Shown piece after piece: positions 15,601 through 23,914 of a stretch of DNA of 48,882 nucleotides (its first letter is position 1; every line of letters starts with the position of its first letter). This stretch comes from an uncultured Lachnospiraceae bacterium. Lineage in GTDB: Bacteria; Bacillota; Clostridia; Lachnospirales; Lachnospiraceae. The notes beneath the pieces were generated by a model. It was not told where the DNA came from, did no database searches, and saw only the letters and a program-made list of their open reading frames with translations. The position numbers were made by a program, and so were the translations under genes. The stretch is taken from positions 1-48,882 of the forward strand of contig CAJTPM010000030.1 of the NCBI GenBank assembly GCA_910578085.1, in the 5' to 3' direction.

Positions 15601-16506
15601 CTAAAAACCTCTTACCTTCACATTTTTATGCTTCACATAGGACGCCGCCGCCAGTACCGCAATCATCAGAATATATGGGAAGCAGTCGAACAGCCCTGCC
15701 GCATTGCCGGCATACACACTCAAGTTTACGGCGAGGGATCTGGAAAGTCCAAACAACACCGCATAGATCGCAGACTGTACCGGTTTTCCCTGTCCGCAGT
15801 AGATCGCCGCAATGGCAATAAATCCTCTGCCCGCCACCATATCGTTTGTAAACAGCCCCAGACGCTCCAAGGACAGGTTCATGCCGCCGAAGGCGCAGCC
15901 CACAGCGCCGATCAGGATCGCCGCATATTTGTAAAAGTCCGTATGCAGACCGATGGCTTTCGCCGCCTCCTCGCTTTCCCCTACCACGCGGACATAAATG
16001 CCGAACTTCGTGTGGTACATCAGCATATACATCAGGAATATCATCAGGAAGCTGATGTAAGTGATCACCGGATGGCCGCTTAAAATGCTCCCCACGATCG
16101 GAATCTTCCCGATCAGCGGAATGTTGATTTTCAACGCATTCAGGTCAAAATTTTCCAGAATGATATTGGCTGAATTCATCAGCACCAGCACAAACCCCGC
16201 CACCGCCGTGGAGATCATATTGACCGCAAGGCCTATAATAATGACATTTCCCTTCATGGTCACGCCGAGAAAGGCGAAAATCACACCGTACAGCAACGTG
16301 GAACCCACTGTCAGAAGCAGCGTCACAAACATATTTCCCGTAAAATAATAGGTAAGGATCGACACAAAGGCGCCGTTTAACATCATGCCTTCCAACGCGA
16401 TGTTTAACACGTTGGCCTTATAGGCAAACATACCGCCCAGCACGCAGAGAATGATCGGCGCACTATGGTAAACACAATCATAAAGAATACTTTCTAACAG
16501 CTGCAT
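15601..16506 (-). CDS. Nucleoside-type ABC transporter permease 2 (cluster A)
   Basis: A 301-residue BPD_transp_2 permease, like the second permease of BMP-dependent nucleoside importers (NupQ/YufQ type). It has about eight to nine membrane segments and the family hallmarks ALEGMMLNGAF near residue 40 and FGGMNLSLERLGLFTNDMVAGRGFIAIAA in the second half. Start 16506 has AGGAGG at six bases and lies one base after the permease 1 stop. Confidence 0.88.
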   Translation of the reverse strand: MQLLESILYDCVYHSAPIILCVLGGMFAYKANVLNIALEGMMLNGAFVSILTYYFTGNMFVTLLLTVGSTLLYGVIFAFLGVTMKGNVIIIGLAVNMISTAVAGFVLVLMNSANIILENFDLNALKINIPLIGKIPIVGSILSGHPVITYISFLMIFLMYMLMYHTKFGIYVRVVGESEEAAKAIGLHTDFYKYAAILIGAVGCAFGGMNLSLERLGLFTNDMVAGRGFIAIAAIYCGQGKPVQSAIYAVLFGLSRSLAVNLSVYAGNAAGLFDCFPYILMIAVLAAASYVKHKNVKVRGF

Positions 16507-16507
16507 C

Positions 16508-17575
16508 TTATGCCTCCTTTCTCCTTTTCCCAATCTTCACGATTTTAAATTTATCCTGAATAAACTTTACAGCCAGAAACAGCACGATCAGGCCCTGAAT
16601 AAGCGCTACGATCTCTTTCGGCACACTGGTATACATATTGATGCTGTCCGCGCCGGTTTTAAGCCCCGCATAAAAGACCGCCGCAATCAGGATGCCGATC
16701 GGATCATGACCTCCCATCAGCGCAATCAGCATACCGTCCCAGCCCAGTCCCGGACTGCCGGAGAAGGTCAGGGTGTACCGATACTGGTCCTCCAACATCC
16801 AGCCTGCCCCCGCAATGCCTGCCAGCGCTCCGGAGATCGCCATAATGATAACGATCTTTTTTCCCACATTCATACCCACCGCCTCGGCAAACTCAAAATT
16901 CTTTCCCATGGCGGTCACTTCATAGCCCAGTCTGGACCGTTTCATCACAAACCACATCACCACCAACAGGAGCACCACCACAAAGAAAAACGCAGTCAGT
17001 CTGGATTTCCCGAATATCCTCACAAACATCGCCCCATCGCTTACCACAGGCGTACACACATAGCCGCTTCCGCTGTCTCTGAATACGGTGGTAGAGAGAT
17101 ACTCAAGCACCTTTGCCAGCGCATAGTTCATCATCATCGTCACCACCATCTCATCCGCCCGGAACTTTACCTTCAGCACAGCGGCAATCATGGCAAACGC
17201 CACGCCGCAGACGATCGCCACCGCAAAGCAGATCAGTTTTAACGGCAGTGCCGGAAGTCCTGTCAGATTGGCTCCCACAATGCCCGCAAAGAAAGCGCCG
17301 ACAAGCAGCGAACCTTCCACTCCCATATTATAAATATTTGCCTTAAAGGTGATCGCTATGGCTAACCCCGTTAAGATCATGGGTCCTGCATAGTGCAGCG
17401 TATTTTGAAAACCGACGCTTGTAAAAAATGATTTTTTCAATAAAACGCCATAGGCCTCCAACGGATTTTCCCCGATCGCCAGAATGACCACCGCCCCTGC
17501 CAGAAACGCCAACAGCACCGGAATCAGACAGTTGAGCAGGCTTTTCACTATTCCATTTATCTTCTTACTCATCAT
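16508..17575 (-). CDS. Nucleoside-type ABC transporter permease 1 (cluster A)
   Basis: A 355-residue BPD_transp_2 permease of the NupP/YufP type, with about ten membrane segments. The segments FKANIYNMGVEGSLLVGAF and AGIAGAGWMLEDQYRYT, and GLGWDGMLIALMGGHDP, are typical of this class. It overlaps the ATPase gene by 11 bases and its ribosome binding site (AGGAGAGG) is inside that gene. Confidence 0.88.
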   Translation of the reverse strand: MMSKKINGIVKSLLNCLIPVLLAFLAGAVVILAIGENPLEAYGVLLKKSFFTSVGFQNTLHYAGPMILTGLAIAITFKANIYNMGVEGSLLVGAFFAGIVGANLTGLPALPLKLICFAVAIVCGVAFAMIAAVLKVKFRADEMVVTMMMNYALAKVLEYLSTTVFRDSGSGYVCTPVVSDGAMFVRIFGKSRLTAFFFVVVLLLVVMWFVMKRSRLGYEVTAMGKNFEFAEAVGMNVGKKIVIIMAISGALAGIAGAGWMLEDQYRYTLTFSGSPGLGWDGMLIALMGGHDPIGILIAAVFYAGLKTGADSINMYTSVPKEIVALIQGLIVLFLAVKFIQDKFKIVKIGKRRKEA

Positions 17576-19106
17576 GTTGCGCCTCTCCTTCCTGCCGGAT
17601 ACCTGCCATCAGCAGTCCGACTTTCATCATATCCACATCCTTCGGATCAATCTCGCCTGATATTCTCCCTTTATGCATGACGATCACCCGATCGGACAGG
17701 CTCATGATCTCCGACAGCTCGCTGGAGATCAGTATCACGGCATTTCCCTCATTCCGATAATTGAGCAGCTGCTTATGAATAAACTCGATGGAACCGATGT
17801 CGATTCCTCTCGTGGGCTGACAGGCAATCAGAACGTCCGGTTTCGCCGCCAGTTCTCTCGCCACAATGATCTTCTGGGCATTCCCCCCGGAGAGGGAAGA
17901 CACATCTCCCTCCACATCGCTCACGCGGATATCAAATTCCTTTACCGCTTTATCTCTCTTTTTATTGATATTTTTACGGTTCAAAAGTCCCATGCGACAG
18001 ACTTCCGGATCCCCGTGATAACCGGCGATACAGTTGTCGCCGATGCTCATGGAACGGCATAACCCCTGGGCAAACCGATCCTCGGGGATGATGCCCAGGC
18101 CCTTTTTACGAAGTCTGTCAGGCCACAGATTTGTAACATCCTCCCCCTTGAAGGTGACTTTTCCTTCCGTCGCCTCCATCAGACCGCTGATGATCTTCAC
18201 AAGCTCGCTCTGACCGTTGCCCTCTACGCCTGCAATACCCAGAACTTCTCCCCTGCGCACGGTGAAGGATACGTCCTTCACACACTCCTTCCCAAAGGTG
18301 TTTAACGTGGTCAGATGGCTGGCCTCGTAGACCACATCCCGCCCTTTCGTTTCCCCGCGGGTGTTCTCCACGGTCAGGACCACATCTCTGCCCACCATCA
18401 TCTGGGCTAACTGCTGCTCATTCGTATCCTTTGTCAGGGTATTCCCGATCACCTTTCCCTGCTTGATCACTGTCACGCTGTCGGATACTTCCATCACTTC
18501 CCGCAGCTTGTGAGTGATCACGATAATGGTCTTCCCCTTTTCCTTCAGATCCTTCAAGCTTTTCATCAGTTCATCCGCCTCCTGGGGCGTCAGCACTGCG
18601 GTGGGCTCGTCCAGGATCAGAATATCCACATTCCGGTACAGCATCTTCAGGATCTCCACCCGCTGTCTGCTGCCCACCGATATATCCTCGATCCTGTCCA
18701 GTGGATTTAATTCAAAATTATACTTTTCAATCAGTTCACTGACCTTTTCGATCTCCTTTTTTCGGTCGATCAGAAAGCCGTTTTTCTGCTTTTCCTCAAT
18801 GCCAAGCATGATATTTTCATATACCGTCAGGCTCGGGACAAGTTTAAAATGCTGGTGCACCATCCCGATTCCGTGGGCGATCGCATCGATGGGGCTTTTC
18901 AGTTTCACTTCCTTTTCCCTGATCAGGATCTTCCCTTCCGTGGGTTCCAGAAGACCGTACAGCATATTCATCAGCGTTGATTTTCCGGCTCCGTTCTCCC
19001 CCACGATACACTTGATCTCCTGTGGCTCCACCGAAATGTTTATATGGTCATTTGCAGTAAAATCGCCGAATCTTTTTGTCAGATCTATCGTCTGTATCAT
19101 ACTCAT
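17565..19106 (-). CDS. Nucleoside-type ABC transporter ATPase, two domains (cluster A)
   Basis: A 513-residue ATPase with two fused nucleotide-binding domains, as in BMP-dependent nucleoside importers and sugar importers such as RbsA. Domain 1: Walker A GENGAGKST near residue 36, signature SVGSRQR and Walker B LILDEPTAVL. Domain 2: degenerate P-loop GVEGNGQSE, signature LSGGNAQK and LIACQPTRGID; the modified Walker sites in domain 2 are normal for the family. An ATG at 19100 is an alternative start. A stem-loop separates it from the BMP gene. Confidence 0.9.
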   Translation of the reverse strand: MSMIQTIDLTKRFGDFTANDHINISVEPQEIKCIVGENGAGKSTLMNMLYGLLEPTEGKILIREKEVKLKSPIDAIAHGIGMVHQHFKLVPSLTVYENIMLGIEEKQKNGFLIDRKKEIEKVSELIEKYNFELNPLDRIEDISVGSRQRVEILKMLYRNVDILILDEPTAVLTPQEADELMKSLKDLKEKGKTIIVITHKLREVMEVSDSVTVIKQGKVIGNTLTKDTNEQQLAQMMVGRDVVLTVENTRGETKGRDVVYEASHLTTLNTFGKECVKDVSFTVRRGEVLGIAGVEGNGQSELVKIISGLMEATEGKVTFKGEDVTNLWPDRLRKKGLGIIPEDRFAQGLCRSMSIGDNCIAGYHGDPEVCRMGLLNRKNINKKRDKAVKEFDIRVSDVEGDVSSLSGGNAQKIIVARELAAKPDVLIACQPTRGIDIGSIEFIHKQLLNYRNEGNAVILISSELSEIMSLSDRVIVMHKGRISGEIDPKDVDMMKVGLLMAGIRQEGEAQHDE

Positions 19107-19148
19107 AATAAGTAACCATACCTTTCCCGCTATCCTTCTCTTTACACT

Positions 19149-19184
19149 CCGGGCCCGTATAGGTATACGCGTATACGGGCCCGG
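19149..19184 (-). other. Stem-loop between BMP and ATPase genes (cluster A)
   Basis: Arms CCGGGCCCGTAT (19149-19160) and ATACGGGCCCGG (19173-19184) form a perfect 12-base-pair stem. No T-run follows on the minus strand. Such hairpins after binding-protein genes commonly protect the upstream message, giving more binding protein than ATPase. The same position in cluster B has a hairpin too (33100-33151). Confidence 0.65.
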
Positions 19185-19224
19185 AATTTATCTGATCAGA
19201 TTCACAAAACTTTTCTCCGACACA

Positions 19225-20457
19225 TTATTTAAAGTTAATATTCGGACAGGATGCCTCGTCAAAGCTGTCGCCGTTCTGCTTGTTTGTCACCTTGATCGTT
19301 CCGTCCCCGATCTTTGCTTCCAGATCTGCGAGATATGCTGTTATCTCCTCCCATTTCGCCTTCGCCTCGTCCGTTGTCTCCAGCGCTGCGCTGAAGGTTG
19401 CCAAATCCGTGATCGAGGTCGCGCCGCTCGCCAGATCATACACCTGGATATTTTCCATATCCCCGATGGTGCCGTCAGTATAAGCCTGAGCCAGTGTCTT
19501 TACAACGACCTTCGTGTTTTTAATAACGGACGTCATGATATAACCGGGCTGCTGGCCGTCCTTATTTGCATCCACATGGATCGCCAGCTTTTTCACTTCC
19601 TTCGCCTTGGAAGCAACGCCGTCTCCCACTGCGCCTGCCACGGTATAAACCACATTGGCGCCGTTTCCATAATAAGTGCCTGCCACCGTACTGCCGCCTG
19701 CGGTATCTGCAAAACCTGCGTCATATTTCGCGTAGTAGTCGTAAGTCACCCCCAGTTCCTGTGCCACATGCTGTGCGCCTTCCACAAAGCCCACGCCGAA
19801 TACGGTGATGCCATCGGAATCCGTTGCGCCGATAAAGCCAAGCGCTCTCGCTTCTTCCGTACTCGTCAGATCGTAGCCGTCCCCGAGAAGAACATCAGCA
19901 TTCTCATTGACCAGTACAGCCAATGCGCCTGCCAGATAGGATGACTCATTTACGTTGTAGAGTACGGATATCACATTATCATGGATCGTGTTGCCGGCTT
20001 CGTCCAGGTTGGGCGTCGCGTTGAATACAACAAAAGTCGTATCCGGGTACTGCTCCGCAATCGGCGCTGCCCCCGCCTCGCCGTTTACCAGCGCATCAAA
20101 ATCATATTCCATGGAGAAGATCAGGTTGTAGCCGTCCTCCGCCAGAATGGATAATGTATTACCGATGCTCTCCGTAGGCTCCACAACTTTATATTCCACT
20201 CCCATGGTGTCCGCACATTCCTTAGCGCCTTCCACCGCCGACTGATTATATCCGTTGTCATTCTGTCCGGACGCGTCGCACACAATAGCGATCTTTAAAT
20301 CGGATGCTGCGGGTGCGGCAGCCTCGCCTGTCTCCCCGCCTGCTTCCTGTGTCCCGGTCTCTGTGGATGCCGGAGTTTCTTCGTTACTGCCGCATCCTGT
20401 CAGAAGAGATGCGGTCAGCGTGCAGACTGCTAAAAGCGCTGTCAGTTTTGCTCTCAT
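19225..20457 (-). CDS. BMP-family substrate-binding lipoprotein (cluster A)
   Basis: A 410-residue lipoprotein of the basic membrane protein (BMP/PnrA) family, the binding protein of purine-nucleoside ABC importers. The signal peptide ends in a lipobox LLTGC with Cys22, followed by a Ser/Thr/Glu/Gly-rich linker and the mature domain starting near DLKIAIVCDASGQND. The start at 20457 has GGAGG at nine bases; the longer open frame upstream overlaps the GntR gene. It follows the regulator by 22 bases and is the first transporter gene. The family binds nucleosides or autoinducer-like compounds; the ligand here is unknown. Confidence 0.88.
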   Translation of the reverse strand: MRAKLTALLAVCTLTASLLTGCGSNEETPASTETGTQEAGGETGEAAAPAASDLKIAIVCDASGQNDNGYNQSAVEGAKECADTMGVEYKVVEPTESIGNTLSILAEDGYNLIFSMEYDFDALVNGEAGAAPIAEQYPDTTFVVFNATPNLDEAGNTIHDNVISVLYNVNESSYLAGALAVLVNENADVLLGDGYDLTSTEEARALGFIGATDSDGITVFGVGFVEGAQHVAQELGVTYDYYAKYDAGFADTAGGSTVAGTYYGNGANVVYTVAGAVGDGVASKAKEVKKLAIHVDANKDGQQPGYIMTSVIKNTKVVVKTLAQAYTDGTIGDMENIQVYDLASGATSITDLATFSAALETTDEAKAKWEEITAYLADLEAKIGDGTIKVTNKQNGDSFDEASCPNINFK

Positions 20458-20479
20458 AATTTTTTCCTCCGTTTTCATT

Positions 20480-21217
20480 TCACATGATACGGTAGCCGAT
20501 CTGATCAATATAAAATTTATAGTGATCTGTCCGATAATAGCATCGAAACGTCTCGATGGGTATTTCCTTTCCATACACATTCCCATAGGTAATACAATTA
20601 AACAAAATTACCGGCATATTCGTATTGATCTCCAAATAGGCGGCTACCATCTGGTCTGGAAGAACCGCTTCCACAGTTCTTCTTGCTTTTGTTATCTGGA
20701 CATTATAATCTGTCCTGATGATGTCATACAAAGATTGCTCTTCCAGATCATACTGTTCCAGTCCCGGAAAAATCTTTTCCGGCAAATACGTCACCGTATA
20801 ATTCAGAGGTTCATTGTCCGCATAAGTAATACGTCCGAATTTATGTACGATATCCCCGGGAGAAATGTTCAGATGTTTTGCGCGCTTTGCATCTGCAGGG
20901 CATTTCGCCGCCTCCTTGGTTTTCTTGGACGGTGTCCGTCCAAGCCGTCTTACATCCTCCGTACAACTGTTTAAACAGAACAGGTCCTGGCTCTGGGAAT
21001 CCCCCTTCACATAGGTTCCCTTTCCCTGAATTCGATACAGGTAACCCTCGTTCACCAACTCGTCGATTGCCTTCCTGACAGTGATCCGGCTGAACTGATA
21101 CCGCTCCATCAGCTCTCTTTCGCTCTCGATCATCGCGCCTTCCTGATATTCTCCCGTTTCTATCTTGTTCAGAATCCCTTTCTTTAAAAGATAGTACTTT
21201 GGTAATCTTCCTTCCAT
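20480..21217 (-). CDS. GntR/HutC-family transcriptional regulator (cluster A)
   Basis: A 245-residue regulator with an N-terminal winged helix (ESERELMERYQFSRITVRKAIDELVNEGYLYRIQGKG spans about residues 32-68, split here only for description) and a C-terminal UTRA effector domain (about 95-240), as in the HutC subgroup. Its UTRA domain presumably senses the imported compound or a phosphorylated product. It heads the operon, with AGGAGG before the start, so it is autoregulated if it binds the palindrome at 21265-21280. Confidence 0.88.
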   Translation of the reverse strand: MEGRLPKYYLLKKGILNKIETGEYQEGAMIESERELMERYQFSRITVRKAIDELVNEGYLYRIQGKGTYVKGDSQSQDLFCLNSCTEDVRRLGRTPSKKTKEAAKCPADAKRAKHLNISPGDIVHKFGRITYADNEPLNYTVTYLPEKIFPGLEQYDLEEQSLYDIIRTDYNVQITKARRTVEAVLPDQMVAAYLEINTNMPVILFNCITYGNVYGKEIPIETFRCYYRTDHYKFYIDQIGYRIM

Positions 21218-21264
21218 CCTTAAGTCCTCCTGTAATAGATGGGGATAACACCAGTGGTTCGCTC

Positions 21265-21280
21265 GTCATGTCGTCATGAC
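21265..21280. promoter_or_regulatory. Palindromic operator candidate of cluster A
   Basis: The 16-base palindrome reads GTCATG, four bases, CATGAC on the minus strand. It lies about 13 bases downstream of the predicted transcription start of the GntR-headed operon, where a bound repressor would block transcription. HutC-type regulators generally use short palindromes. Confidence 0.5.
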
Positions 21281-21299
21281 CAGTTGATTGTATAACACT

Positions 21300-21328
21300 A
21301 TATTATCCCATCGTTCTTCATAAGTCAA
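21300..21328 (-). promoter_or_regulatory. Promoter of cluster A
   Basis: TTGACT (21323-21328), a 17-base spacer and TAATAT (21300-21305) on the minus strand make a near-consensus sigma-A promoter. Start is predicted near 21293; the GntR gene begins at 21217 after an untranslated leader of about 75 bases. Confidence 0.75.
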
Positions 21329-21390
21329 CACATTTTTGTACAGATTTACATCTTTTTTTGCCGATATTACATATCTGTTATGCAAACGGC

Positions 21391-21431
21391 CAAAAAATAA
21401 TTGTCCTCTATTATTATAGCGGACAATTATT
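21391..21431 (-). terminator. Terminator of cluster B
   Basis: A perfect 11-base inverted repeat (AATAATTGTCC at 21396-21406 and GGACAATTATT at 21421-21431) ends on the minus strand in a run of T. It is AT-rich but correctly placed, downstream of the last cluster B gene and upstream of the cluster A promoter. Two more inverted repeats lie between it and the gene: GGTAAC/GTTACC at 21471-21486 and TCAGGGA/TCCCTGA at 21495-21540. Confidence 0.6.
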
Positions 21432-21558
21432 ATTAAGTAAATTTATATTTGATTGTGTTTTCTGTAAATTGGTAACAGTTGTTACCATTCACAGTCAGGG
21501 AATTGGTCATCGCAACCGACATCTGCGGCAGGATCCCTGACACTGCTTCCCTGCCTTG

Positions 21559-22293
21559 TCATTCCACATAAGCTTCAAACGCCGCCAGCCTTTTCCACAG
21601 CTCTTCCTCCTGATCCCAGAGGCGCATCAGCACATTTCCGATGATCACACCGTCCAGTCCGGCTTCCTTACGCTCCGCCACATCTTCAGCGGTCTGCACA
21701 TCCGCAACCGCATACAGCTTACAGCGCAAACCGCCCTCTTTTACAAGTTTCACCCGGTCCTTCCAGCTGTCACAGCGACGGTTCACAGCATCTGTACGTC
21801 TTTTAGTCCTCATGGTTATCATATGATCCGGATCATCTTTAAATCGCTGATTCTGCTCAATACCATACTCCGGATCATTGTAAGGGATATTACTGATATA
21901 AGTAAGGCCATTTTCGTCAAACGCTTCGAAAAGCGCCTCCTCATCTGTACAGAGAATGTTATCCTTCGCATGGATTTCTTTCAGGAATGCCATATAGCGT
22001 TCCAGTCCGATGGCATCGATCACATCCGGATACACAACAATGCTGATGGCAATAGCCGGATATTTCTCTCTGACCTTTCTGATCGCATCCATATAATCAT
22101 CGTAGCTGTACCCGTTTTTCAACCCGTTTCTCATCATTTCCTTGACAAAATCCGTCTCGCCGAAAGGATCGGAAGAGGGCATATCGATCTGCAGGCTGTC
22201 TACCCCATGCGCCACGTATTGATCGATCATCTCCAGCGTCTTTTCCACAGTAGGACATGCTATCGTCACATAGTACATTATTTTAAAACCCAT
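21559..22293 (-). CDS. TrpA-like TIM-barrel protein, Q-type 3 (cluster B)
   Basis: A 244-residue TrpA-fold protein, one of three tandem paralogues. The loop LQIDMPSSDPFGETDF (34-49) aligns with the TrpA catalytic loop, but Q35 replaces the catalytic Glu49 and E46 replaces Asp60. The C-terminal phosphate-site region reads GVIIGNVLMRLWD. Glu-to-Gln at this position abolishes the TrpA reaction, so this protein either uses other chemistry or is not a catalyst. Start at 22293 (AGGAGA); an upstream extension to 22344 is unlikely. Last gene of cluster B, 120 bases after the previous paralogue. Confidence 0.72.
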   Translation of the reverse strand: MGFKIMYYVTIACPTVEKTLEMIDQYVAHGVDSLQIDMPSSDPFGETDFVKEMMRNGLKNGYSYDDYMDAIRKVREKYPAIAISIVVYPDVIDAIGLERYMAFLKEIHAKDNILCTDEEALFEAFDENGLTYISNIPYNDPEYGIEQNQRFKDDPDHMITMRTKRRTDAVNRRCDSWKDRVKLVKEGGLRCKLYAVADVQTAEDVAERKEAGLDGVIIGNVLMRLWDQEEELWKRLAAFEAYVE

Positions 22294-22413
22294 ATCTGTC
22301 TCTCCTTTTTCTTTTTTCTTCTGTGGACTGCCAGGCAGCCACAAGGCCGCGCTGCAGCCATTTTTTACGTCTTCATTCCGTTTCTGCCGCCCTGTCCAAA
22401 TTCATACCGTATG

Positions 22414-23145
22414 CTACGGTCCGGCCAGCTCCTGAAATGCATCAAATAACTCCCACAGACTCTTCTCGTCATCCCACAGTTTCATCAGAACATTTCCCAC
22501 AAAAGCTCTTTCCGCTCCCGCTTCCTTTACCTCTTTCATCATCCCGGCATTCACTATTCCCTCCACCGCATAGACCTTAGCTGTCACGCCCTGTCTTCTG
22601 AGATAGTTTATCTTGTCCCGGAACCCAGCACAGTCTTGTCTTGTGCACTCCCTGTGCCTCCTGTAATTGAGCGTGATCACTTCATTCTCTTTCAGGCCTG
22701 CGGCATACTCTACCTCCGCATCCGGCAGATTCACGTCCATATTTTCGATTACTACAAGACCATCCTTTTTAAAGCTGCACCTGTATTCCTGATCAGAGCT
22801 GACAGGCATAAAACTTGTGATATTGATCTCTTTACAGAAAGAAACAAATTTTTCTCTGCCGATACGCTCCACCACATCCGGATACGCCACAAGATGAAGT
22901 TCCAGATAAGGATATTTCTCTCTGATTCTCCTAAAAAAATCAAGATATGTGTCATATCCCTCATAAATCTGAAGCGCCCTTTTCATATTTTCTCTGACAA
23001 AGGGAGTCTCAAACACCGGATCTTTTGAGGGCATATCTATCTGAAGCGCTCTCGCTCCATGAGCAATATATTCCTCAATTTTCTGTTTTGAAGTCGCCAG
23101 ATCAGGACACACCAGTGTAATATAGTAAATTGGATAAAAAGCCAT
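22414..23145 (-). CDS. TrpA-like TIM-barrel protein, Q-type 2 (cluster B)
   Basis: A 243-residue paralogue of the flanking genes. The aligned loop is LQIDMPSKDPVFETPF with Q35 and E46, and the C-terminal segment is FVGNVLMKLWDDEKSLWELF. The three proteins share YPIYY-like starts, a CP pair at residues 13-14 and the GNVLM xLWD ending, so they arose by tandem duplication and have since diverged widely. The start at 23145 (GGAGG) leaves 17 bases after the preceding stop; an upstream in-frame ATG at 23166 would overlap it. Confidence 0.72.
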   Translation of the reverse strand: MAFYPIYYITLVCPDLATSKQKIEEYIAHGARALQIDMPSKDPVFETPFVRENMKRALQIYEGYDTYLDFFRRIREKYPYLELHLVAYPDVVERIGREKFVSFCKEINITSFMPVSSDQEYRCSFKKDGLVVIENMDVNLPDAEVEYAAGLKENEVITLNYRRHRECTRQDCAGFRDKINYLRRQGVTAKVYAVEGIVNAGMMKEVKEAGAERAFVGNVLMKLWDDEKSLWELFDAFQELAGP

Positions 23146-23162
23146 CTCATTTCCTCCGTGCA

Positions 23163-23891
23163 TCACTCTGCAAGAGACTGGAATTCCTCAAACAGGCTCC
23201 ACAGACTTTCCTCATCATCCCACAGATGCATCAGCACATTTCCAATGATCGCGCCTCTGCCGCCCGCCTCTTTTACTTTGGCCAGTTCTTCTTTCGTCTT
23301 AATGCCGAATACGCTGAAACAGTTTCCCTTTACGCCTCTGTCACGGATATAGCGGTATTTCTTTTCCCAGGTGTCATATCCGGGTTTATCCTCCTCACCC
23401 GGTTTCCGGTTGCGCAGGCAGATATAGTCGTCATCTGACGCCATGGTTGCCGCAAGCACAAGTTCCTCCGGCATTTCATGGATGATGCTCCGGAATATCT
23501 TTATGCCGCGGCCGGCTGCATAGATAAAATGCTGTGTGGATATCCCGGGCACCATAATGCTCGCCGCCTTCACTTCTTCCACAAAATCACAGAATTCCTG
23601 CAGCCCTACGGATGTGATCACATCATCGTAGACCACAATATGTATCTCCAGATCCTGATGCTTTGCACGGATATCCCGGATACCGTCCATGTAATCCCTG
23701 TAAGTGATGCCGGATTTAAGGCTCTCTTTCATCATCTTTTTGACAAATTCCGTCTCTGCAAAAGGATCCATGGAAGGCATATCGATCTGAAACGCCTTCG
23801 CTCCCCTTTCCACATACTTATCCACCATTTCTTTTGTCCTTGTAATCGTAGGACAGGCAATGCACACGTAATAAATCGGTGTAAATTTCAT
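23163..23891 (-). CDS. TrpA-like TIM-barrel protein, Q-type 1 (cluster B)
   Basis: A 242-residue protein and the first of the tandem trio. FQIDMPSMDPFAETEF again gives Q35 in place of the catalytic Glu and E46 in place of the catalytic Asp; the C-terminus has IIGNVLMHLWDDEESLWSLF. AGGAGG precedes the start. It lies 23 bases after the MFS transporter gene, so the trio is probably co-expressed with a transport step. Confidence 0.72.
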   Translation of the reverse strand: MKFTPIYYVCIACPTITRTKEMVDKYVERGAKAFQIDMPSMDPFAETEFVKKMMKESLKSGITYRDYMDGIRDIRAKHQDLEIHIVVYDDVITSVGLQEFCDFVEEVKAASIMVPGISTQHFIYAAGRGIKIFRSIIHEMPEELVLAATMASDDDYICLRNRKPGEEDKPGYDTWEKKYRYIRDRGVKGNCFSVFGIKTKEELAKVKEAGGRGAIIGNVLMHLWDDEESLWSLFEEFQSLAE

Positions 23892-23914
23892 AGTTGCTTC
23901 CTCCTTATTGTTTT

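Noticed and set aside
18514..19944. 476-codon plus-strand open frame
   Set aside because: It is the antisense shadow of the ATPase and BMP genes, both supported by motifs; its own product has no recognisable domain.
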